Assembly (NCBI GenBank): GCA_025201375.1
Contig: JAIWZP010000068.1
Location: forward strand, 1 to 64,000
DNA length: 64,000 nucleotides
From: Gongronella butleri
Taxonomy: Eukaryota; Mucoromycota; Mucoromycetes; Mucorales; Cunninghamellaceae
Direction of reading: 5' to 3'
Positions 55,042-64,000 of the stretch are shown here, piece after piece; position 1 is the stretch's first letter, and the number at the start of each line of letters is the position of its first letter. The notes under the pieces are model-generated. The model did not search any database, had not been told where the DNA came from, and saw nothing but the letters and a program-made list of their open reading frames with translations. The position numbers and the translations under genes are program-made.

Positions 55042-55812
55042 TTGGTGTCATACAGAGGCCAGGCAAGCGAAAAAGAAAAAAAAATAAGAGGTCTAAGAAA
55101 GGAGGAGGGGAGACGAGTGGGGGTGTCTACAAAAAAAAAAAAAAAAGAGCGAGGGGGTGCCTGAAACCGAGAAAAAAAGGAACGCACAGCAAGGTATACG
55201 GGTTTTTTGAGGAAGAGAGGACGTGGAGGGGGTGTATGGCTTCGAGGACAAGTCAAGGATACAAAAAAAGTGGATCAGAGGGAGCGAAAGAGAAAGGGAA
55301 CGGGGGGTGAAAAGAAAGAAAGAAAAAAAAAAAAAAGAACGAGTTGATTGCTCAAAGAGCGTGGTTTCCTTTCAATCGCCGGGAGACGTCTCGGAGTCCA
55401 TCCCGATCCACCTCGCTTTGAGCTGGGGCTGTCTGTGTCACCATGACAACCATCCCCTTTCTCGCTTGCCCCCTCCCCTTTTCCCTTATTTCCCCTTGCC
55501 CATTGAGGACCGCCACACAGCAACAGAGAATACAAAAACGAGGTGAAAAATTGAGTACAATGGCTAAAAAAAAAGACAAGTATGCCAATGGCGCTCGGAG
55601 GACGAGCCAGCAATTTGCTAATTGGCAAGGGGTGGCCAGTCGACCGTGATTGCATGAAAGAAAATGTCGTGTTTGAGACAGCGGCCATTGAATCGGATGT
55701 TCAATGTCATTCATTGTGACTGAACTCCCCTTGAAAAAATACAAGCCATTGGGCTGCGTCCAACCATCTTCTTTTTCTTTTTCTCTAGTCTTATTTTTAT
55801 TACAGTTGCGCT
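55042..55812. promoter_or_regulatory. Divergent promoter region, PUF and OLA1 genes
   Basis: 771 bp between divergent starts. The left part is A-rich on the plus strand (pyrimidine leader for the minus-strand PUF gene), and a C/T tract precedes the OLA1 ATG. ATGs in the leader of the PUF gene, such as the one at 55051, are out of frame with the preferred start. Confidence 0.5.
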
Positions 55813-56204
55813 ATGCCTCCCAAGAAGAACGTCAAAGAAGAAAAGGCCTTGCTCGGCCGTCCTTCCAACAATTTGAAGATTGGTGTCGTCGGTCTTCCCA
55901 ACGTCGGCAAGTCCACCTTCTTTAACGCCTTGACCAACGCCAGCGCCGCTGCCGAGAATTATCCTTTCTGTACCATCGGTAAGAACAACTCTAAAAGAAA
56001 CAAAAAACACAAAAGCACTCGTTGTTTCGCCACCAAGCACGCCAATTCATATCCATTTTTTGTGTTTTTATTTAGATCCCGAGGAGTCGCGCGTTGCCGT
56101 CCCTGATCCTCGCTTCGACTGGCTTGTCAAGCACTACAAGCCTGCCAAAAACATCCCTGCCTTTGTAAAGAGATCATCTTTTTTTCATGATTTTTATGCT
56201 GATT

Positions 56205-56236
<32 letters not shown>

Positions 56237-57258
56237 GTCCATTTTTTTCTCGGTTCTAGTTGACCGTCATTGATATTGCCGGTCTGGTCAAGGGTGCTGC
56301 ATCGGGCGCTGGTCTCGGCAATGCGTTCTTGTCGCATATTCGTGCCGTCGATGCCATTTTCCACGTGGTCCGTGCCTTTGACGAGGCCGATGTCATTCAC
56401 GTTGAGGGTGAATTGGACCCTATCCGCGACATGGGCATCATTCGCGAGGAATTGCGCCTCAAGGACGAGGAATTCTTGAGCAAGCAAGTTGCCGAACTCG
56501 GTGCTGCTGTCAAGCGTGTCGGCCACGGTGGCAATGCCGCCGACAAGGCGCGCAAGGAGGAATTCGCCGTCCTCGAGAAGGTGTACGAGCACGTCAAGGC
56601 TGGCAAGGACGTGCGCCACGGCACCTGGAACAACAAGGAAGTTGAGGTCATCAATGGCCTGCACCTCATCACCGCCAAGCCTGTCATCTATCTCGCCAAC
56701 GTCTCGGAGCGCGACTTTTTGCGCAAGAAGAACAAGTGGCTTCCCAAGATCAAGGCCTGGATTGACGAAAACTCCAGCGGCGACCTGATGATTCCCTACT
56801 CTGGCGCCTTTGAGAGCCGCATTTCCCAATTGGAGCCTGCCGAGAAGGAGGAGGCCCTCAAGGAGGCCAACGCCGTCTCTGTTCTCCCCAAGATCATCGT
56901 CGCCGGCTACGCCGCCCTCCAGCTCATCTACTACTTCACTGGCGGCCCCGACGAAGTTCGCGCTTGGACCATCCGCAAGCAGACCAAGGCCCCTCAAGCC
57001 GCCGGCGTCATCCACACCGACTTTGAGCGTGGTTTCATTGTAAGATCAAAGAAAAAAAAAAAGAGGTTCAAACACTCATGCAATGCGTTTCTCTAGATGG
57101 CTGAAGTCATGAAATTCGACGATCTCAAGGAATTGGGCACGGATGCGGCCGTCAAGGCGAATGGCAAGTACAACCAAAAGGGCAAGGAGTACGTCGTCGA
57201 GGACGGTGACATTATTTACTTCAAGTTCAACGTCACGGCCCCCGCCAAGAAGAAATAA
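55813..57258 (+). CDS. OLA1: OLA1/YchF-type Obg-like ATPase
   Basis: Four exons (55813-55978, 56076-56164, 56260-57039, 57097-57258) join in phase to 398 residues, against 396 in human OLA1. Landmarks: P-loop GLPNVGKST (27-35), [18 protein letters not shown], the G3-type [20 protein letters not shown] segment (from residue 90), LANVSERD in place of the NKxD specificity motif (the change that makes YchF proteins prefer ATP), a coiled-coil insert, and the C-terminal TGS domain ([33 protein letters not shown]). OLA1 is a conserved cytosolic, ribosome- and stress-linked ATPase. Codon use is strongly biased to C-ending codons with few A/T-ending ones, more than in neighbours, as expected for high expression. 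Confidence 0.97.
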
Positions 57259-57324
57259 ATACATAGACGCTACTTTTTTTTACCTCTTATATTTACGAAT
57301 GGCCATTTTCGAGTCCAAAAAAAA

Positions 57325-57690
57325 AAAAAAAAAAAATCTGGAGACACAGCTGGCCGGCAAAGTCGGAAAAACACGCTTTTGGTATTTAAAAGGTAAATGT
57401 GTACGTTTTTGTGCCGTATTGTGCGAGGTTTCAGGAATCTCAATGATAACATGCTTCAGTTTCTGTCCCCTAAGATCGAAACATGGACAGATCAAATGCT
57501 TTATTTGTGTGCAAAAATCCAAATCAGATGAAAATCATTTTTTTGTGCATTTTTTGGATGCTTGCTGAGATACTGACTAATTTTTTTTTTTCACGCTTGC
57601 GGAAGCTCGTATTTGTGAATATGGACAGGCAGGCAGAGGTGAGTCAGTATCATGTCTGCCAAACCAATATCGAAAAATGCGAGTTTTCAG
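57325..57690 (+). repeat. Module B 3' fragment followed by module F, island V
   Basis: GGTAAATGTGTACGTTTTTG and CAGTTTCTGTCC match module B; CACGCTTGCGGAAGCTCG and GGCAGGCAGAG match module F. The B to F order is the same as in island III. Confidence 0.7.
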
Positions 57691-57699
57691 AGTCATTAC

Positions 57700-58507
57700 A
57701 CACCAACTCGCCGAGATCTTAGCGCGATGTCTCCAAAACACAAGCGATTTATCGTCTTCGATCACAGATTCATTTGTGGTGAGCTGGTGACTCACGCCGC
57801 GTCGATACGCTGAGCCGTTGTCGCCTACGCTACCAGAATGGAAAAGACCTGGTCCCCTTTTTGCAGGGCGCGTCCTCCGGATCTTGTTCACCGGATCCTA
57901 TGCTAAACACAAAACACCAACGATGTCAATTTTTTTAGAGATCGGATCATTCAGTCTTGAGAACTTGCAATTTTCATAAAATCAGGGCCAAATCAGGATC
58001 TAAGCGACACTCGAAGGCTAACTCGCCGAGAACTCGACGCGATGTCCCAAACCCACAATCGCTTTTACCGCATTTGGCCGCCGAATCATTTGAGGTGTTT
58101 CACGCATCGGGGCGCTCAGCCGTTGCCGCAGTACGAGATCAAATGGTGGTAATTTTACCCCTTTACGCCTATGAAACTGGATCTTCATCAGAAACTTGTC
58201 TATCTGGTCCCAAATTTGGACCAGTTAATGGTAAACCCAATTCTCTAATGGCGTTAATTTTTTTTGCGAATCGGATCACTCAGTCCTGAGAAATCTCGAG
58301 ATTCGTGTTTGCTAGTGAAAACCAGCGCCAAATAATATTTTACGCGTTTCTCCCGATGAGCCTGACCATCTGGCGCCAGATTTAGACCAGTGGAAACTGG
58401 ATCCAAAACTTCGATGATTCCAGGTTTTTTTAGAGATCGGATCACTCAGTCCTGAGAAAATGCAATTTGCATAAATTCAGTGCCAAAACAGCGGGTCAAA
58501 CCGCCTA
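57700..58507 (+). repeat. Module A: short unit then long unit, island V
   Basis: Short unit of about 310 bp with GGGCGCGTCCTCCGGATCTT, then a long unit starting AAGGCTAACTCGCCGAG at 58014. This is the same short-long order as at 2705-3538. Confidence 0.82.
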
Positions 58508-59129
58508 ATGTCGAAACAACCGACAAAAATGCAGCGAATCACCTTTTTTGCCAAAGCCAGATACTGTAACTACAGTATCATACAGTAGCCCTTTATTTTT
58601 ATATCATTTTTGTAGGTGAACAAAGCGTGTTTAACCGGGGTGTGTGTAGTGGCGATCAATGTACGTATGTACCTACAGTAAACTTTTGTGCTCTGAAAGC
58701 TGAAATGCTGACTGTAGATCCGAGTGATCCCCTTGCTTGTAAAACGGCTACAGTAGAAAATCTCACTTTACTGTATTAAAATCAACACTGTTGTTCACCA
58801 TCATCGCGTGCACTGGCAAATGCGCAAATCCAATATTAAAATATACAAACAACCTTGCTTGAGTGGAACAGTGGATCGCCTCCAAAAAAAAAACTTGTCG
58901 TTAGGCCATATGGCTATTATTACAGATTTACAGTACTGTATTTCGTTGTGTCTTTTTTTTAACATGGCGTTGAAAACCAGCAGATGTCAATTGAGTCGCT
59001 GCGCAAATGAATCCAAACTTCCAAAGTGTTAATTATTGCAGTATTATTATTACTGTATTGATACTGTATTTTCACAATTACAGTATAACAATGTCTTATT
59101 GTCAAATTCTTCTACTGTATCGCAATGAA

Positions 59130-59480
59130 TTTTGCTTGCATTGTTTGAATCAGACGGACTCGGACGTCATTTTCAGAATGTTTGTTTGCCCGATGCGTGG
59201 CCTTTGTACGCCTGTGAAAGCCGTTCAAACATTTCAAAAAAATTTCAACCTCCTCTATGTTCTTCTCGGTAACGGATGATTGGACAACACACGGCGCTTT
59301 GAATGTGTCGAAAGCACCTGTTGAATCTCTATCTTTCGAATAATAAGATCAGTTTTACAGTTGGATGGCTAAAACTCGCAGGTAAAATCCACTTTTTCAT
59401 TAAGAAGAAAAACTTTGATCGCGATTTGCTCGACAATAATAATGGTCTAGTGCTCTAGTCAGGCACCGATTTTTATTACA
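59130..59480 (+). repeat. Module C, island V
   Basis: Includes GTTGAATCTCTATC, GGATGGCTAAAACTCGCAG and GATCGCGATTTGCTCGACAA, shared with islands II and III. Confidence 0.7.
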
Positions 59481-59639
59481 TTTTTACTGACAAACAGGGG
59501 TGCAAAGCATCTTGTAAAGGGATGACTTGCAGCGCGCTACCTTGGGTTTGAACATTTTGCATCGTCGGTCATTTCTGCAGACTGTGGCCCACGCTGCACC
59601 ACCAGAAAATAAACAAAAATGTGCAAAATAAAAAAATAA

Positions 59640-60345
59640 AAAATTCATGCAATAATCCACGCAACTTAATTTGGAAGTCTCAAACCTTAAATTTTGCAAA
59701 AAAAAATTGCACCAAAGTACCGGTAGGCACTTTTTTTTCAGTCGATCGGCGTTCATGCGTCACTCTTTGGGCATTTTTCTTACTTTGGGGCGAGCTGCCA
59801 TTTTGTCTGCTAATAGCAAATTGTCAGATTCACCTGTTTGGGATGCATTGATCACTCGGAGTTCGAAATTTCCCAAATGTGGCATTTTCTGAGATTCAAA
59901 TATGTGACCCCTGAATGGCCCCTGGATTTTTCAAAAGTAGCCGTAGCGCTTTGGGGGTTTAAGCTTTTTTGTTGCAAACTTTGAGTTGAATGCGATGCAG
60001 CTATTTTTGAGCGGGATCAGCAAAGTTGATGGCGAGAAAAATTCAAAATAAGATACAGTAAATTCAGGTTTTTTTTTTGGAATTTACAGTACATACCGTA
60101 ACAGGCTCCAAAAAATTGAGCACACTCAGCAGTCCCACGACCCACGCACAGCAGGCCACAGTTCATGCAGTGATGACGGGTGACGCATCTTTCACCGGCG
60201 GGCAGGTAGGCTGTAAAAAAATTTCTGGAGGCACGGTAAGCGGTTAAAGGTTGGAAAACACGCATTTTCGGGTTTCAAAGTCAATTGCATGCTTTTTTTT
60301 TGCAAACAACAGAGTGAAACGACAAAAGTTCGTCTGTCCACCAAC
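59640..60345 (+). repeat. Module B, island V
   Basis: Third near-complete module B copy, colinear with 4637-5360 but more diverged in its 3' half. Confidence 0.75.
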
Positions 60346-61904
60346 CGCACCGAGATTAAAAAAATGGACAGGTTAAACATGACAACCTTTTGTGTGTAAA
60401 TTGTACAGTAAGCCCCCAAGCCCCAACAAATGGCTAAAAATCCGCGCTTTTGTGCATTTTCGCAGGCACTGGCTGCCTGATTACTGTATTATTTTTTTCC
60501 GGAGACAAGACAAGCCTATTAACGACGCTTATACTATAGCAATTCTCAGGCAATTCATCTGTGGAGTGACGAGGAATCAGCGGGTTTACCGGTACATTAA
60601 TTACACTTTAACTGCAAATTGCACGAGAAAAATGCGCTCATAGAACCGCAATACTGTACCACAATAACGCATCCGCTTGCAGGAGATGCTCCAGCGTCCA
60701 GCCTCCAGTGCACGGATATGACTACTGTAAGCACAAACGCGTGCAATTTGACGTGTGACGCGGCTTTTCACATGTTGAAAAATATTAAATGACTTTGAAA
60801 CCATGCCAAAAATATCTTTTTTTTTTTTTTTACTGATCATCAATATACACGTACAGTATGCGGCGAGCCATGTCCTTTCTGATGATGTGTGTTTCTCGGA
60901 GACATTGACAATTTTCACTGAGATGGCCTTCTTGAGACAAAAATAGAGTATTAAACGAATTTTACGCCCAAACCATCCAATGGGCCCATGGTTTTCATTG
61001 TATCTTCGTTGATGAATGAGGCGTGAGAACCACGATGTTGACTGGCATGGCGATCTGAGGTTTCAAATAGTCAAGTTTCTTCATTTTCAAATCCTCAACT
61101 GCTCCCCTCAAACACTTCGTGATTTTGAACTTTGTCTGCTTTGCGCGTCACCCTGTGGCCGCATGGCTCTGCAGGATAGGCTCATAAGGACATTTAATTC
61201 CTTGTCATTCCGGAAATACTTTGAAAACGGCTGTCAATCAGGCGTGGTGTCATCGTGTTGTCGAGAATTTCTAATGGACTCTGTAATGTCAAATTATCGA
61301 CCAATCGAGATGAAACTTGAGTTGCTGGAAGGAGACGCACCAACGTATTCTTTCGTCTCCGCCTGAGTGTCCCAATGGACGAACTCTGTCAGCTTTCAAA
61401 TACATGTCAAAAATTTGAGACCAATTTTCTCGTCATCAGACTTGACAGAACGCTATAGCGCGACAAAAGATGTTGGATGTCGATCCCCATCAAATGTGCT
61501 TGGTTGCATACTTCTTGGCGGGATGGCAGCACTTTATGAGTGTACAGAGCGCGAATTAGAGCAGAAATGATAAACATGAGAATGACGGGTCCAAAATAAA
61601 ACAAAACAAATGATCCGCCATAGTGCAGCTACTCTCCTTGAAGAATTGTCGTGAGCGAAAATATAATAGAGTGTGAAATGCGGTCGGGGTCCTTCTGCGC
61701 GGAGGGGCAAAAAAACGCTCCGCTTATTTTTTGGTTTATTTTGGCGAAAAATCGCCACCATCACAAAATGAACATATCAGCCCAAAGACAAAAAGGCGCC
61801 AAATCATGTAATGATTATTTTAAAGTAATTTAAGCGCTTAATCTAAAAGTCAAAAATTTTCTAGGAAGAGCCTTGGGAAACCAGTTGAATTTGTAGACAT
61901 CAAA

Positions 61905-61977
61905 GGGGATGTAGCTCAGATGGTAGAGCGCTCGCTTAGCATGCGAGAGGTATGGAGATCGATGCTCCACTTCTCCA
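61905..61977 (+). tRNA. tRNA-Ala, anticodon AGC
   Basis: 73 nt fold into a normal cloverleaf: acceptor GGGGATG/CTTCTCC, D arm TAGCTCAGATGGTAGAGC, anticodon stem CTCGC/GCGAG with anticodon AGC at 61938-61940 (tRNA position 34-36), T arm TGGAG/CTCCA, and discriminator A73. The G3-U70 wobble pair, the main alanine identity element, is present. Two internal promoter boxes are recognisable (A box around TAGCTCAGATGG, B box-like GGAGATCGATGCTCC). Position 6-67 is a U-U mismatch, unusual but tolerable. There is no intron. A TTTT pol III stop lies at 62012-62015. Confidence 0.92.
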
Positions 61978-62783
61978 ATTGATTTGCCAACCTTCCGAGG
62001 TTGGCTCGACCTTTTGGTCATTGTCCTATTTTTATTTTTAGTTTTTATTTTTTTGCCTTCCTGTTCGATTCCATTTTTTTTTCTTCAAATGAACAGCTTC
62101 TGTGAGTTGTTGTGGTCGAGATGCCACTGTGAGGCACCATGTAGGTAACGTGACTCAGTCAATCGTGAGGCACATTTAAGCAGCTGCCACTTTTTTTTTG
62201 CGGCTCCGATGGGACCAAGCCTGGCGATTGGCGGATGAACGGTGGCTAGCCATGCTCGATGTCCTAGTAAAGAGCTGTGCTACGAGCACCTGTGATTGAG
62301 ACGCATCGTTTTGATCGTTTCTCCTTGTTTTGATCAATTTCACCGTTGTCTACTTAAGAAAAGAATTCTCGGCGATGAGTGGCCAAATATCGTCAAGAGA
62401 GACAAAAACGAAAGCAAAAGACTAGACGGGCAAAAGGGATCCAACATCGATGCCTGGAGCTTGATGCGACTCAGCAATGGTTTCTGTTTACGCTCTTTCT
62501 TTCCTTTTCTTTTTTTTTTTACTGGGCCCAATGCTGCCCATTGTCTTACGAGTGTGTGTAAAATATTTTAATGCGCGTTAAAAAATAAATATTAACCAAA
62601 TTCATTGTGTTTTTAGTGAGTAGCCTTGGAATCAAAGAGGAATAAAAAAAGGCGTGGAAAGAAAGGGATTGCGGCGAAATGGGGGCAATATTAAATACAA
62701 AGTTTAAGGCAAAAGACAAGCTATGGACACAAGGGCAAGGGAGGCAGACACACAAAAAGAGAACATCAATGTGCAACAAAAAC
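61978..62783. other. Spacer with hairpin trailer, no further gene recognised
   Basis: Directly 3' of the tRNA a perfect 7-bp hairpin, GCCAACC-TTCCGA-GGTTGGC, lies at 61986-62005, then a TTTT terminator. A GC-richer stretch at 62090-62300 contains GTGAGGCAC twice and small palindromes, but I could not fold it into a known RNA class. The remainder is A/T-rich. Confidence 0.5.
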
Positions 62784-64000
62784 TTACAAGAATCCAGATT
62801 CTTGCAAAAGACGCGTGATCTTTTCGTCTTCGCGTTCCCTGAGCGAAAAAAAAAAAAAAGGTTAAAGATCCATCAACCTTTTTTTCTCATTGTCTCAATC
62901 TACTTACCTTGGCTCCAATCGCAAACTTTCCTTGTACAACTGGTCCTCGTCTAATAAATTGGAAAAAAATAATAATGAATGAGCACGTTTTGAAAATGGG
63001 GGGTCAATGCGCTTTTTACCTCTGGTGCTCTGCAGGTTGAGTCGGATAAATTCTTGAATTTCATCGACAACCTTGAGCTTGTAAAAGAGTGTTTGGTATT
63101 GCTGGATCTCGCGGATGACCTCGGCGGTCTTTTCGCGCTTGGCAAAATTGATGAGCTCGTGATTGCTGTGTGTCTTGATGGTGTTGCTGTTGCCGTCCTC
63201 AATGAAGGTGAGATCCTGCAGGTAGATGCCCAAAAAGGGGATGCACGGCGGATTCACCGAGTGGATCAGCTGGCGATACTCGCTAAAGTTGCGATTGGCG
63301 CCCATGATCTTGCGGATATGCGACAGCGTCTGGTTCGTACGTGCGCCAACCATCTAAGCAGCGCGTAGAAAAAAAAATAGAGAGGACAATTGATCAGTAT
63401 TGGGTGGCATGGCGACGACTTTTTTTTTTTTTTTTTTTGGCCATTTCGTGCGATTTTACCTCCCACGTTCGCTTCAAACGGCCGACCGAGCTATTGTCAA
63501 AGGCAGACAGAATGGCCATACACGTGTTAAAGTTGTTGAGCTCGCGACAACGCTGTAAAAAGAGGAATAAAAATCAATCGCCGTGCTTTTTTCAGTTTTT
63601 TTTTTGTTTTCTTACCTCGGCGACCTGGACCCAAAATTTGATGAGATTCGAGCGCTTTTTGATGTCGCTTTGGCTGAGGATGGCGTCTGAGACCCATGAG
63701 GTGACTTGATTGCAGTATTCGATGGAAGCACGGATGTTGACGGCAGTCGGTGTGTTGTTGGTGTCATCATTGTCGCGCGACCATGCCTTGTCGAGACACT
63801 CGATGGGCCGGATGGAGCTGTACATCTTAAAGTCCATGATGGTCAGCTGGCGCGCAAGTTCGACGGCGTCGAGGTCGAGCAGCTTGAATTTCTTGGGATT
63901 GCGCGGCAGGATGGATTGCGGGATGGCCTGCGGTGTCCACACGAGCTTCTTGAGACCGCCGACATCCAGATCGGCATTCTCCATACGCTTCTTGATCAGA
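62784..64000 (-). CDS. C-terminal part of a Ras guanine-nucleotide exchange factor (CDC25-type), cut by window edge
   Basis: Five visible exons (64000-63616, 63552-63460, 63353-63020, 62950-62908, 62838-62784) are joined by in-phase GT-AG introns; the gene continues beyond the right edge. The translation is the RasGEF catalytic domain: FKLLDLDAVELARQLTIMDF and MYSSIRPIECLDKAW are the opening conserved regions, followed by KRSNLIKFWVQVAERCRELN, MAILSAFDNSSVGRLKRTWE, NPPCIPFLGIYLQDLTFIED and the C-terminal helices ending in LLQESGFL. The enzyme opens the Ras nucleotide pocket and activates Ras signalling, in fungi upstream of cAMP and MAP kinase pathways controlling growth and morphology. N-terminal domains (SH3, REM) cannot be seen. 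Introns are short and carry T or A runs. Confidence 0.93.

Larger units (their letters stand above)
57259..61904. other. Spacer holding repeat island V
   Basis: About 4.6 kb. In order: a module B 3' piece (57325-57480), module F (57520-57690), short and long module A units (57700-58507), a TACAGTA-rich stretch (58560-59120), module C (59130-59480), module B (59640-60345), and a weak module E relative (60600-60990). The part from 61000 to 61904 contains no recognised feature. No intact protein gene is present. Confidence 0.65.

Overview
The window is nuclear DNA of a filamentous fungus, most likely an early-diverging mould (Mucoromycota, Mucorales-like). The evidence is eukaryotic: genes are split by short GT-AG introns, there is a eukaryotic tRNA-Ala(AGC), and the protein set is fungal (CreA/Mig1 repressor, Zn(II)2Cys6 and bZIP factors, CMR1, an RRM-plus-Pumilio protein of the Jsn1 type, a DUF3605 protein). 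A kinesin-4, an RNF216-type RBR ligase and a decayed gag-like retroelement ORF resembling those I associate with Mucoromycota point the same way. The species cannot be read from the sequence. Introns and spacers are full of A/T homopolymers, up to 41 A in a row. All exon models below were built by hand from GT-AG sites with phase checks.

Layout, left to right: the 5' end of an unidentified poly-Q protein (minus, cut by the left edge); repeat island I with a broken retroelement ORF; a protein tyrosine phosphatase and a Zn2Cys6 regulator (both minus); a poly-Q protein, perhaps TCO89-like (plus); CMR1/WDR76 (minus); repeat island II; CLASP (plus); exosome subunit RRP43 (minus) divergent from CreA/Mig1 (plus); a long gene-free spacer; a nitrilase-superfamily amidase (plus); repeat island III; kinesin-4 (minus); a small proline-rich orphan (plus); a DUF3605 protein (minus); two E3 ligases, RNF216-like and RNF5/RNF185-like (both plus); a bZIP factor (plus); repeat island IV; the RRM+PUF protein (minus) divergent from OLA1/YchF (plus); repeat island V; tRNA-Ala; and the 3' part of a RasGEF (minus, cut by the right edge).

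The genes are not an operon or a metabolic cluster. By function they are mostly housekeeping and regulatory: transcription control (CreA, bZIP, Zn2Cys6), signalling (PTP, RasGEF), RNA control (RRP43, PUF), cytoskeleton (CLASP, kinesin-4) and ubiquitin-linked turnover (RNF216, RNF5).

The most unusual content lies between the genes. Five intergenic islands are built from the same diverged non-coding modules (called A to F here). Every copy I compared lies in the same orientation, module A forms tandem units of about 310 and 495-525 bp, and the 7-mer TACAGTA/TACTGTA is dense in the islands and seems absent from genes. Island II also holds a clear retroposition: a 104-bp poly-A-tailed insert between 16-bp direct repeats, with a paralogous empty site in island III.
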